A stretch of 64,000 nt of DNA from Tricholoma matsutake (taxonomy: Eukaryota > Basidiomycota > Agaricomycetes > Agaricales > Tricholomataceae): NCBI GenBank assembly GCA_026075535.2, contig AP026548.1, positions 620,001-684,000 on the forward strand. Reading direction: 5' to 3'. Shown here one piece after another: positions 34,784 to 46,084 of this stretch; position 1 is the stretch's first letter; the number at the start of each line of letters is the position of its first letter. The position numbers and the translations under genes are program-made. The notes beneath the pieces are model-generated. The model made no database searches and had not been told where the DNA came from. It worked only from the letters and a program-made list of their open reading frames with translations.

Positions 34784-37700
34784 AGGTTTCCCCGTTGGTG
34801 ACCCAGAATCGTTACAATGTATTAGTATCCGAGGAAACCCAGAGTAAATCAGAAAAGGAAATTGAGGAGGAGTACAACTGTTGTGAATCACACAACAAAG
34901 AAAATTGTCACATGTCATTTCCAAAAACCCCTAAATTCTTTATTCACTCTGTGCGAATAGAACCCGAAATCACCTTGACTGTGGGACTGAAGACAGTGGA
35001 CACGCATGCAGCTATTGATGTGGAAGCGTTGCTTGACAGTGGTGCTACAGGATTATTTATTAATCGATCCTTAATTACCAGAAAGGGTATTAACACATGC
35101 AAGCTGGCACAACCTATAATGGTGTACAATATTGACGGAACAGTCAATCGTGGAGGAACTATCAAGGAGGAGGTGACTATGGTACTAAAGTATCAGGAGC
35201 ATCAGGAGCAAGCCGTATTCGAAGTGTGCAATCTTGGGAAAACCAATCTAATAATAGGATGTCTGTGGTTATGGAAGCATAATCCCGAAATTGATTGGAA
35301 AACTGGGAAAGTACAAATGACTCATTGTCCTAAGGAATGTAATGTGTATGGGAGGAAGATGAAGAAAGAAAAAAGGAAAAAGAAAGAGAAAGAACATCTG
35401 AGGAAGTATTCTGTTACGATGGAGGAAGTGGAGGATGAGGAAATGCCAAATGGGGAAGTTCCAATCATGATTGAGAAAGAAGAGCAGAAGCAAACCTTTA
35501 GAGCAGTTCGTGGAGGACAGTTGTGGGACAAGAATATCATGAAGGTGGAGAAGCCAGTGGAGGAATGGGTGCCAAAAGTGTATCATAAACATTTGTCAGT
35601 GTTCCAAAAGAAGGAGTCTGAGCGAATGCCGGTGCAGAAGCCATGGGATCATGCGATTGAGATGAAGCCAGGGTTAGTGCCGAAGAAGTTGAAGGTATAT
35701 CCATTATCTCCGATGGACAAGAAGAAGTGGATGCATTCCTGAAGGAGCAATTGTGCAAAGGATACATATGACCTTTGAAATCACTGCAGACGTCACCAAT
35801 ATTCTTCATGCCCAAAAAAGACCAAAGGAAGAGGATGTGTACCGATTATAGGTATCTGAATGAGTGGACAGTGAAGAACGCATACCCCCTGCCGTTGATC
35901 TCAGAAATAATTGATAAGGTGGGAAAAGCCAAGGTCTTTACAAAATTGGATTTACGATGGGGATACAACAATGTATGAATAAAGAAAGGAGATGAGTGGA
36001 AGGCTGCATTTGCCACACGTCGAGGATCCTTCGAGCTGCTTGTCATGTTTTTTGGGATGACTAATAGTCCCCAGACCTTTCAAAATATGATGAATGACAT
36101 TTTCAAGGATGTAATAGACAAAGGCGTGGTAATAATATTTATTGATGACATTCTGATATTTGCGGAGAATGAAGAGAATCATGAAGCGATAGTGCAAGAG
36201 GTGTTATGGAGGTTGGCGGAGAATGATCTATTTTTGAAACCAGAGAAGTGTGTGTTTGGGGCAAGCGAGATTGAGTTCCTAGGATTATTGATCAGCCCTG
36301 ACGGGATCAAAATGGATCCGATCAAGGTACAGGCGATCACAGATTGGCCTGCGCCCACCCGTGTCAAGGAGGTTCAAGCCTTCTTGGGACTTGCAAATTA
36401 TTATCGTCGCTTTGTGCACAATTGTTCCAAAATTGCCACACCCTTACATAACCTTATGCAAAAGGGAGTAGTGTGGAGGTGGGGAGAGCAGCAGCAGACA
36501 GTGTTTGAGGAGTTGAAGAGGAAGTTTGTGGAGGGACCAATATTAGCCCCAGTAGATTTCACACGCCCTTTGCGAGTGGAATCCGATGCATCCAATTTTG
36601 CTACTGGAGCGGTATTATCAATGCTGTGCAAAGATGACAAATGGCATCCTTGTGCATCCTTGTCAAAAGGGTTGAATGATGTGGAGAGGAATTATGATGT
36701 GCATGACAAAGAGATGTTGGGGATAATACGAGCATTGGAGGCGTGGAGGCATTATTTGGAGGGATGTATGCATCAAATTGAGATCTGGATGGATCATCAA
36801 AATCTGCAATACTTCATGTCTGCTAAAAAGCTTAATCGCCGGCAAGCACGTTGGGCACTATTCCTATCGCATTTCAACTTTCACTTGGTCCATAAAGTGG
36901 GAAGCTTAATGAGGAAAGCAGATGCCTTATCCAGACGTATTGATCATAAAAGGGGGGTGGAGGAGGACAATAAAAATGTTACCTTACTCAAACCCGAATA
37001 CTTTCGCATTTGCGCTATGCGTCAAGGGCATCTATTAATAGATAGCTTGGAAATGGAAATGTTGTCTAAAATTAGACAATGTTCGGAAATGGACGATGAA
37101 GTAGTGGAAGCCGTGAAAGCTCTGAAGGGAGAGAAGAAAGGTAATATCAAAGGAGACGAATGGGCTGAGGAACAAGGGTTGGTGTTGTTTCGAGGAAAAG
37201 TGTATGTACCGAAGGATCAGGATTTGCGAAGGGAGATTGTCCGGTTACATCACAATACGCCGATTGCCAGACACCCAGGAAGATGGAAGACGTTGGAATT
37301 AGTAATGAGAAATTATTGGTGGCCCGGAATTTCGAAGTATGTGTTGGGGTATGTGGATGGATGTGATATGTGCATGAGGGGGAAGAAATTTCCAGAGAAA
37401 CCTGCAGGAAAATTAATGCCAAACCCTATACCTAAAGCGCTGTGGCGAGATATATCTGTGGATTTTATTACTGGATTACCTGAGGCTCAAGGGTACAATG
37501 CAATATTCATAGTATGCGACCACTTTACAAAGGAGGTCCATATTATTCCTACTACTACAGAAACCTCATCATTGGGCTTGGTGCACCTCTATCTAAATCA
37601 GGTATGGCAGTCACATGGGTTACCCGATACCGTTATCTCCGATCATGGACCACAATTTGCTTCCGTGTTTATGCGAGAACTAAAAAACATATTGGGAATT

Positions 37701-38603
37701 CAAACTAAATTATCTATGGCATATCACCCGCAGACTGATGGGCAGACAGAGAGAATGAATCAGGAGTTGGAGCAGTACCTACGTATGTTTGTCAACTACC
37801 GACAAACCGACTGGCCCAAATGGTTGGCAATTGCCAAATTTTCCCACAATAACAAATTCCATTTGGCTACTTGTATGTCACCCTTTTTTGCAAATTATGG
37901 ATATCATCCTCGCATGGGAGTAGAACCCAGAAGGGAAGTCAAAGTACAGTCAGTAGAAGATTTTGTATCTAAGATGCAAAGGGTACAAGAGGAAGCAGAG
38001 GCGGCATTGAAGAAAGCACGTGATGACATGATGCGACATGCAGATCGTACTGGAGCACGTGCTCCAGAGTACAAAGTTGGTGACTTGGTATGGCTAAGTA
38101 CCAAGGACCTGAATATTCCATGACCTTTGAAGAAACTTATGGAGAAACACGTTGGCCCATATGCGATCTCTAAAGTGATCTCGCCTAATGCGGTAGTGCT
38201 AAAATTACCCTGATCATTTAAGATTGATCCCGAGATTAACATATCCTGCCTATGCCCTTACTGTCCGCCCACTATTCCTGGCCAACAAACTACTCCGCAA
38301 CCTCCAATAATAGTAGAAGGTGCTCCAGAATACATAGTTGAAGAAATTCTAGACTCACGTCTTCGACAGAACAAATTGGAGTTCTTAATAAAGTGGAAAA
38401 ACTATACCAACGAAAATAATTTGTGGGAACCCAAAGAGAATTGTAAGCAAGCGCATAACATGATCACCCAATTCTTTAAATGTAATCCGAATGCTCCGCG
38501 TTGCATTGCGAGAATGGTGTATGAGCGGATGAAATTCCAGCCTTACCAAATTTTCACAGAGGGGACAAACATAATATTTTCTCGCCTGGAAGTCAAGGCA
38601 TAA
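34784..38603 (+). pseudogene. Pol of the chromovirus: PR-RT-RH-IN-chromodomain
   Basis: Protease has VEALLDSGATGLFINRS. A frameshift near 35.74 kb moves to the frame that carries RT ([44 protein letters not shown]). RNase H has VESDASNFATGAVLS and the HDKEMLGIIRALEAWRHY region. Integrase has an HHCC start (HHNTPIARHPGRWKT to CDMC), catalytic region SVDFITGLPE, ISDHGPQF and GQTERMNQELE. The chromodomain (LEFLIKWKNYTNENNLWEP) near 38370-38440 probably directed insertion to marked chromatin. Stops at 35769, 35976, 38121 and 38211 are all TGA at expected Arg. The catalytic Asp pair of RT is intact. Confidence 0.9.
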
Positions 38604-38611
38604 AAGGGGGG
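38602..38611 (+). other. Polypurine tract of the chromovirus
   Basis: AAAAGGGGGG lies three bases before the right LTR start (38615) and is the expected plus-strand primer. Confidence 0.7.
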
Positions 38612-38614
38612 TAA

Positions 38615-39012
38615 TGTTAGGAAACCACCCCATTACCTAATAAACTTTCATTTTTATTTTATTATGTTGAATTACGCTATATGACACCAAATGACACTAC
38701 ATTTTGATAGTGTGAGAATTTTATTTCGCACGCATCAAAATGTACGCACATGTATGAGTGCGTCGGTAACAACAATGTACAATATATGTAACATAGTATA
38801 TAAACCCTAAATATATGCCTAGGGGACCCCAGTTGTGTTCTCTTAGGTATTCCACCTACATTTTCAGTGTGAAAGGCCTATCTCAACCAACTTACCTATT
38901 AATAACCCCTCACATCAAAACCATCAATTTCCCCATCATGCGCGTGGATCCCACCCCCTTCTTGTAGAACCCGCACGGTCTTAGCTAGCAGATAGTGGGT
39001 GTCGCCCTAACA
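38615..39012 (+). repeat. Gypsy chromovirus 3' LTR
   Basis: 398 bp. It pairs with 32798-33199. Most differences are CpG in one copy against TpG or CpA in the other, for example GGCGCC against GACACC. Confidence 0.95.
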
Positions 39013-39106
39013 CATGTGAGCTCCTCATTCCAAGGGAATTCCAACCTAGGAAATGAAAGAAACAAAATAGTTAGTTTACAAAAAAAGAAATGAATGAAAA
39101 AAAACC

Positions 39107-39310
39107 ATAGGCCCAAATGACGCAATCACGTTGTTTGGGCCCAGGTGATGTGGCACTGTTGCGTGTGTGTCATTAGCTGTTGTCATCCACCATTATCAGT
39201 AGTTTAGAACCTGAAAAAGAAGAAACATAATCAGTTAGTTTACAAAAAACAAGAAATGAAACTTACTATAGGCCCAAACAACAATTCGCGTCATTTGGGC
39301 CATGCTATGG
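39107..39310 (-). repeat. Two GGCCCAAATGA palindromic units with intron-like signals
   Basis: On the minus strand each unit has GGCCCAAA..., a short spacer and ...TTTGGGCC, followed in one case by TAAGTTTC, CTAAC and TTTTTCAG, and resembles the exon-intron arrangement at 28.06-28.17 kb. The first encodes MAQMTRIVVWAY, similar to WAQMIDIIWAL there. They lie inside the hAT-like element next to the gypsy right LTR, so they may be host-gene pieces it captured. Confidence 0.35.
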
Positions 39311-39550
39311 TGGTGGTTGGATCATCCTATAGTTTAGAATTAGATGTGTTGTGAGTATTCAACAAGGTCAGATGATTACTCACCTGACCAAAATCTGGGT
39401 ACTGGCATACCCGCACATACCTGTAACACCATGGAAAAGGGTATGGTGTTGCCCAGGTATGGCAATCTCATACCTGTACCTGTACCCATGCATACCCGTG
39501 ACCAGAAACACATGGTGTTACTCATACCCATGCCATGCCCTAAGTGTATC

Positions 39551-41330
39551 CATCCTGACAACCAGTGAAAATGTTTCCCTACAATCAAATCTGGGTCATT
39601 GTGCATATCCCTTCACCACTAATCTTGCTCAATACCTTACTACTTCCCCTTCTTTACTATGCTTCTTGACAAAGATCCATTTATTTTTTGGTGCTGCATT
39701 GTGAGGTTTCTGGATGAGTTCCCAAGTCCCCTGATCTGACAATAAATCCAACTCAGTCTTCATGCCCTTTTTCCATTCAGGCCAATCTGGGGAGTTCTTT
39801 GCATCTTCTAGACTCATAAGTTCATCTCCAGCAACAATTGCATAGACTTCTTCAATCAATAAGAAATTGTCATCTTCCTCATATGTGAAAGATTGTGAAG
39901 GTGCTTATAATCGGTATGAATTACATGCATCTTCCACAGTTCATCAATATCTATATCTTCCTCTGTTTCATTCTGTTTTTGCTTCTTGGGCACAAGGTTC
40001 CAAGTTGTATCATCAGAATCTGTTACACCCATTGGCAGCATGCTACCTGCAGACTCCCCCTCATGCAGCAAATTGGGTGTAAGTTCAATATGGTCAGGAG
40101 ATGTAGGTAATTCTGAAGGTGTAATATTCTGGAAGTTGTGAAAGGTAAGTACTTTGTGAGTTTCCACATTGTAATATTTTACAGTCCCAGCGTCTTCATC
40201 GTAACCAACATATGCTTGGTGTTTTGATTTTGGTAGCATTTTATGAGATTTCTTTTGACCATGTAGTAATATCCATATGGGGCTTCCAAATTCCCATAAA
40301 TGCAATACGTTGGGTTTTATATTATGCCATCCTTTGTAAGGTGTTGATTTTGAAAGATGTTTTGTAAATGATCGATTATAGAGATAAGCCACATGTAAAA
40401 CTGCATATTCCCAAAGAAATTTGGGAAGTTGGTTGGCAGTTATCATGGTGTGTGATAGTTCAACAAGAGTCCTATTCATCTGCTCCACGATGCCATTCTG
40501 TGAAGGTGAGTATGGTGCAGTTAGTCTTACTTCTATACCACATTCATTACACCATTTTTCCAACTTCTCGTTTACAAATTCCTTTCCACAATCAATTTGG
40601 ATCCCCTTTGGTTTTTGGCCTTGAGTTATCAGATGTGCCAAATAATTTATTACTGCTGGCATTGAGTCCAATTTTTCTTTCAAACACTGGATGGTTATGT
40701 ATCATTTAGCATTGTTCACAAATAGCAAGTAGTATTGATTGCCATTTATAGATTTGATCGCATATTTTCCCCATAATTCAATATGTGTCAATTCTCCAGG
40801 TTCCATTTGTTGCATGGACAATTTAGGAAAGGGTTCTATGTGCTGCTTTGCTTCAGTACATGCAATACAGTCTGGTTTAGGACTGTGTTTATCGAGGTTG
40901 AATCCGTCGATCAAATTTCTATCCAATAATTTCTTTAGGCCAGAATATGATTCATTTGCGAGGAGGTGATGTTGTGCATGATTACTTTGTGCCCAAGAGT
41001 CATTTTGTCCCAGTTATTTGCATTAATGGGATCTATGGTTTCATCTGGTCATTTTACACTGCCAGTAGTATATCCAGTTATATCACAATTGATAAATACC
41101 CTTTTCATTCATTCTTTCCATTTGTGCCAATTTTCATCCATTAAGTGATCACACTTGGCGATTTTGTTCATGTTTGAATATTCTTTTGTCCAAATCAATT
41201 CTATTGCTGGTTGAGATGCAGCCTGCTGCCATTGTCAAGCAGTGTTAGAGGTGTAGACTCTACTAGCTTGAATAGGGGCTGAGGGTGTGCCTCCCTCAGG
41301 CTCTTCTGGTTCAACAAGTTGATCTGACAT
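39551..41330 (-). pseudogene. Copia 1 Gag start, integrase and RT N-terminus
   Basis: Gag begins at ATG 41330 (MSDQLVEPEEPEGG) and decays through several stops. At about 40.97 kb it jumps to the pre-integrase region (KHSPKPDCIACTEAKQH), so the rest of Gag and protease are deleted. Integrase (40683-39856 and upstream) has a catalytic-type GIQIDCGKEFVN, SPSQNGIVEQMNRT and YNRSFTKHLSKSTPYKGW. RT begins near 39.86 kb with PDWPEWKKGMKTELDLL and continues beyond the hAT-like insertion at 32.33 kb. Confidence 0.75.
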
Positions 41331-41371
41331 AGTATGTCCAAGTCCAGAACAAGTTATTCAAATATGAAAAA

Positions 41372-41383
41372 GGGCCCATAACC
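41372..41383 (-). other. Primer-binding site of copia 1 (half initiator tRNA-Met type)
   Basis: The minus strand reads GGTTATGGGCCC directly after the 5' LTR. It is complementary to the anticodon stem-loop of initiator tRNA-Met (GGGCCCAUAACC), the known half-tRNA primer of many copia elements. The second copia has the same 12 nt in the same place. Confidence 0.75.
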
Positions 41384-41565
41384 TCTTGGGGTTATGGAAT
41401 GGAGTAGAAGTTCTTAGGGATTTAATGATGGGTGTTCAGGATAAGGTAGAACATCTTGTATTCTCCTATACTACAATGTACCTATGTTATGATCTATAAA
41501 TACATCATGTTCTATTACTAAATTTGATGCACTAACGTGATGCACTAGGATTGATTATCCCAACA
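41384..41565 (-). repeat. Copia 1 5' LTR
   Basis: 182 bp, TCTTGGGGTTATGG to ATCCCAACA, followed by AGATA. Differences from the other LTR are scattered substitutions and one indel. Confidence 0.85.
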
Positions 41566-42003
41566 AGATACCCTATGTTCCACCAAACACCACCAATACC
41601 ACTTGGTTCCACAGAAGCTGTGTTCTACAGAAAACCACTGTATCCCACCTGCACACCACCATGTGCCACAGAATACCATGGAACTCCACCATGGTTTACA
41701 AAATACCACTGCATCACACCAAACACCACCTTGATGGATTGATATTTTTCTCAATGGACTGCTCCTCATCCTGTCATGAGGTGCAAGTTTTTTCTCTCTT
41801 GCAATTGGTTATCAAAGTCATGTTCTATGGGATGCCAAGTGTTCCATTCCACTGTTGCAAACCCTACTGTATGGTACACAGAATACCACCATGTTTCAGA
41901 TTTGAAGTCTAGGTGATAGGGTGTAAGGAAATCAGATTATATTTTCTGCATATATGACTTGGAGTGAGACTGTGTTGGAGAAGCTGCAGTGGAAACTACT
42001 GTG
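41566..42003 (+). repeat. Left inverted arm, inner part, and adjoining block
   Basis: 41571-41710 continues the left arm (inverted copy at about 49562-49711). 41728-42003 is a separate degenerate copy of the block seen at 30000-30170 and 50280-50480 (CTCTTGCAATTGGTTATCA, TTTGAAGTCTAGGTG), also inverted at 49130-49225. It ends at CTGTG, the copia 2 target. Confidence 0.7.
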
Positions 42004-42277
42004 TGTTGGAGCAGACTATATATTCTGCACAGTGGAAGAGACAACACGTTCCTTACAACCTACCTGGGGTTTACTTAGACTTACAGCTAGGGTTAGCAGA
42101 GGTAAGAACACTGTATTCCTACTACGGTACAGGTTCTCCTTATATACATAATAATAAGGACGTCACATGACTCAGGAATGTGTTTACCGCATGTATGCGC
42201 AGTAAGCACAGTAACATGCGTATGCTGCATGTATTGCCTCATGTATACAGCATGCATCACTGGGATTAATTTCAACA
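42004..42277 (-). repeat. Copia 2 3' LTR
   Basis: TGTTGGAGCAGACT to TTTCAACA, 274 bp. About six differences from the other LTR, several of them CpG against TpG or CpA. Confidence 0.95.
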
Positions 42278-42286
42278 CCCCCCCTC
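42278..42286 (-). other. Polypurine tract of copia 2
   Basis: The minus strand reads GAGGGGGGG next to the 3' LTR. Confidence 0.65.
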
Positions 42287-42319
42287 AAACTGTACAGCGC
42301 TCTAAGCAGCTAAGTTTGA

Positions 42320-45300
42320 ATCTCGAAAGTAATTCTGAGAGAGTCTCTAAATTTCCTGAATAGGACGGCGCCAAGGTTCTTTGTGAACATGTCAGCCGGG
42401 TTATCACTTCCAGGAATGAAAACGACTGTGACTTTGTCATTTTCTATTCATTCGCGGGTGTAGTGGTAGCGAATGTCTATATGTTTGGTCCTTCTTTCCT
42501 GAACTGGATTTGATCCAATAAAGATGGATCCCTGATTATCAGCGCAGATTGGTACGTGCTTCAGTGTATATCCAAGTTCCTGGAATAAGGACTCTATCCA
42601 CACTATCTGCCGACAAGTGTCGGAGAGAGCCATATATTCGGCTTCTGTGGATGACAGTGCTACAGTTTTTTGTAAACGGGACTGCCAGCACACAATGCCA
42701 CTCGCCAGAGTAGCAAAGTAACCCATTGTAGATCAGCGCTTGACAGTGTCAGCTGCCCAATCAGAATCTGTGAAGGCCTGCAGCCCCTCAGATTTCTCTC
42801 CATCATAGACTATACTGTACTTCTGGGTTCCCACCAGATAGCGCATTATGTACATTGCTTTGTCTAGATGTTCTTGGCTAGGATTAGCCGAGAATTGCGA
42901 CATCTTGATTACCGCGTAAGCGATATCAGGTCGCGTTCCAAGCATCAGATACAATAAAGATCCGATCACAGACTGATATTTCGATCTAAGCACCGCGTTT
43001 GGCGTCGCTGTGTTCTCCGATGGTTTGTAGCCAGTCGGGAGCGGAGTGGGGGCAACTTTGGCATTTGTCATCTCAAACCTCTCGAGCACTTTGGCGAGAT
43101 ATTCTGTTTGATCGAGTTTGACTTTTGTAGCGGTCTGGGTGACGCGCATGCCTAAGAATTCCGTGACTTTTTCAGTACTACGGCACTCCCAATGCTTCAG
43201 GCAAGCATTCTTCTTTTCATCCACAAGTTTCTTGTTCTTGCCCATGAACAAGCCATCGTCAACATAGACTAGCGCAATAATGATGCTGCCTGTCTTAGGA
43301 TCCTTGTGTATGAAGATGCCGGCATCTGAGCTGGTGCGCACAAACCCAATGGTGTGCATAAATGCCTCTAGCTCTTTTCACCATGCTAGTGAAGCCTGTT
43401 TAAGGCCATACAATGCTCGGCGTAAGCGCATTACTTTGTGCTCTTTACCCTCGAGTCTGAAACCCTCAGGTTGATCCATATAGATCTCCTCATCAAGTTT
43501 GCCATATAAAAATGCGGTTTTTACATCTAGACCAGTCATATACATGCCTTCTAGAGATGCAAGGGCAAACATGAGGCATATGGTCTCGTAGTGGACTACT
43601 GGTGAGAAAATCTCATCAAAGTCAACGCCTTCGACTTGTGAAAAGCCTTTGGCCACGAGTCTGGCTCGTTTTCTTCCGTCCGATTTCACGGAGAAAACCC
43701 ATCTATTTTTGATCATTTTCCGATCATGTGGAAGATCGACGATATCATAGACTTGTCGCTTGCGAAGAGCCTCTAACTCTTCACGACAAGCCTGTTTCCA
43801 CTCAAGTTGCTGCTGCCGGGGTAGGCGCGCAATATCGCGAAATTGGTTTGGAACTAGGCTTTTCCCGCTTGATGGTGTGACTGCTTTTGATAACAGCCAG
43901 TGGATAAGCTCATCTCCACCTTCCTTGGTTATCTTTTTAATATAACCTGCTTCATCCGGTTCCCCCATTGGGTAATCATGTTCTTGATTATTGGAATCGG
44001 GCACACTCTCGTGGGGTGCTGAACTCGGTCCAGCAACTGGTTCTTGCTGTTGAGGTCGTGGTCGTGTTCGGTTATGATCCGAATCTTGACCCACAGACTT
44101 CTTCCAATATCGATCACGCGCAATGTCTCTCTCTATGTCAGAGGGGAGTCGCTGTTCTCCATAGGTATTGCCGGGACGGTTTGGGATTTTCCTCTGCCTG
44201 CCTGATCGACGGGGCAATTGCTGCCATTCCTGTTGATCTTCACGTCTTGGACAAAAGTCCTCAGTGTTAACTGGAGGTGGCGGAGGAGGAGCATTAGTCG
44301 CATCGTCATGCGCCTTTTGCTCGCTTGGTAAATCATCATCATCATCTTCTAATGATGGAGGAAGGGGCGGATTTTGTGGCGGTATAGGGTCATCACCATC
44401 CGTTCCAGATGAGTGGTCGTCATCTTCTGGTTCTGGAGGTGGAAAATCACCAAGGTCTGTCTTGGCAGGAGTTTTAGCTCCGGGACAGCATGGGAACATC
44501 GTTTCATCAAATAGTGCCGTGGCACCAATGAATATTGCACCATTTTGTCACATGAAACGATATGCTTTAATGCCATCTTCTACTCCAAGGTACATCATTA
44601 ACTCCGATCGAGGAGATAATGTTGTTGTACATTTTTCCTTTGGTAGATAGACATAAGCACCGCAACCAAAGACCTTCAGATTGTTTAGATCTGGGTGGAC
44701 CTTTGTCAGGTCCTCAAAAGGTGTCAGCCATTTCAGGCGCCTTATTGGGGTTCGGTTGTATAAATGTGTTGCATGTTCTATGCAAAATTCCCACCATGAT
44801 TGTGGTAGACAAGTGGTGAATCGCAAGGTTTGCGACTTTTCCATTATTGTCCTTATGGCGCGCTCTGCGTGCCCGTTCTGTTGATGAACGTGGGGTGCAG
44901 ACATCTCTATTTTGATGCCTAAGTCCTTGAGCTGTTTTTGTAGCTCACGATCCTTGAACTCCCCCCCTGGATTGACACGCCAGCGCTTGAAATTGTCTAA
45001 TCGCTGCAGCAGTGTCAGATTTCTTTCTGAGACATTGGACCCAAATATGTGACATTTTGTCATCCAGAAATACAATGAAGTATTTATGTTTATGGTACGA
45101 TAGTACCGGGAGTTCCTTTAGGTCGGAATGTATTAATTCAAAGGATTTGTCAGCTCATGAGTCTGACTCGGGAAAAGATTTTGAGGTCATTTTCCCTTCT
45201 GCACACCCTGGACATATAATTTTGTCTTTAGGAATAATTAAATTCCTTGGGAATTTTATGGTGCTTTTAGGCATTTTCCCTAGCACCTCTTTGGATGGGT

Positions 45301-45994
45301 GTCCAAGTCGCCTATGCCAAGTCAAGTAGTCAGCGACATAAATGGTCGCGACATTAACCTTTTTGGTGCTCAATATATGAGTCCGAGCCCAATAGATCGT
45401 GTCATTCCTCCTTAGAGGGACACAATGCATGATTGGGTTTCCATGCTCGATAAATGAAATGTGTGCGGAGGAACCACGCACATCACTTCCATCTTGTAAA
45501 AAGACCCCCATTGACATCAATCGAGTATTAATGTCGGGTATGTAGTAGACGGGGTATAACCGCATTTCACGCGTCTCTGACTTCCCGTGACATACTACCT
45601 GGTGTTTAATGAAGACTGCTCCTTTTCCTACTATATGAGTAGTACCAGTGGCCGTTTGGACCAAGGTAGAGTCCTTTCTCAGTAAAGGCTTGTAAGAAGC
45701 GAAATCTTTTATTTCACCAGTGAAGTGTTTTGATGCACCTGAATCCATGATCCAGTCGGCACCTTTCTTACAATCTCCCTTTGCACACATAGCACATATA
45801 TTAAGATCTAAATAATTCCATGATACATTTAATAGCGGTAAAATTTCACATGAAAAGTTTGCTGTATTCATAGGAATATTAATCTTAGTGCTTGTGGCAG
45901 GGAAAAGGACTGACCTGTCATCATACACCCCTGTATCAAGGGGTTCATCGACGAGCATTTCGTCGACAGCTTTCCACACTTCCTCATCAGACAC
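42320..45994 (-). pseudogene. Copia 2 Pol: protease, integrase, RT, RNase H
   Basis: In order on the minus strand: protease with WIMDSGASKHFTGE; integrase zinc region WHRRLGHPSKEVL to CPGCAEGK; integrase core with WRVNPGGEF, HQQNGHAERAIRT and FEDLTKVHPDLNNLKVFGCG; an acidic Pro-rich linker; RT with KNRWVFSVKSDGRKRARLVA, FLYGKLDEEIYMDQPEGF and an intact YVDDGLFMG; RNase H with TVALSSTEAEYMALSDTCRQ and IGSNPVQERRTKHIDIRYH. TGA stops at 45155, 44548 and 42733 sit at expected Arg, and 43378 at a probable Trp. One frameshift lies between 45155 and 45075. Gag is in the same frame upstream. Confidence 0.9.
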
Positions 45995-46084
45995 CGGAGG
46001 TTCAGATCCGAGGGAGACGGTATCGTCTTCTACCTCCTCGATCCTAGACTCAGGTTCTGGTTCTATCCTTCTTCTCTTTCCTTC

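Larger units (their letters stand above)
32798..39012 (+). mobile_element. Ty3/gypsy chromovirus-type element, complete but inactivated
   Basis: LTRs of 402 and 398 bp begin TGTTAG and end CTAACA, with a perfect CATGT duplication (32793-32797 and 39013-39017). The 6.2-kb element encodes Gag with zinc knuckle, protease, RT, RNase H, integrase and a C-terminal chromodomain. All the in-frame stops in Gag and Pol are TGA where Arg is expected, and there is one frameshift near 35.74 kb. No TGG-type tRNA primer site follows the left LTR directly. A polypurine tract AAAAGGGGGG (38602-38611) precedes the right LTR. Confidence 0.9.
32333..39542. mobile_element. hAT-like element with TAGGGCA termini, invaded by a gypsy element
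   Basis: The left end TAGGGCACGGCATGGGTA and right end (reverse complement) TAGGGCATGGCATGGGTA differ at one base. The flanking 8-mers are AATGTATC (32325-32332) and AGTGTATC (39543-39550), a 7/8 match. TAGGG termini with 8-bp duplications are hAT characteristics. After subtracting the gypsy element the body is about 990 bp without a transposase, so it is a MITE-like non-autonomous copy. Inner sequence repeats the GGGTA/TACCC motif near both ends. Confidence 0.75.
30733..41565 (-). mobile_element. Ty1/copia element 1, internally deleted and invaded
   Basis: LTRs of 181-182 bp flank a minus-strand copia internal region, with a perfect AGATA duplication (30728-30732 and 41566-41570). The homologous empty site is preserved in the right arm (49712-49716). 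The order is Gag N-terminus, integrase, RT, RNase H. Most of Gag and the protease are missing by internal deletion near 40.97 kb. RT is split by a hAT-like element (32333-39542), on whose removal the RT frame resumes. Confidence 0.85.
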
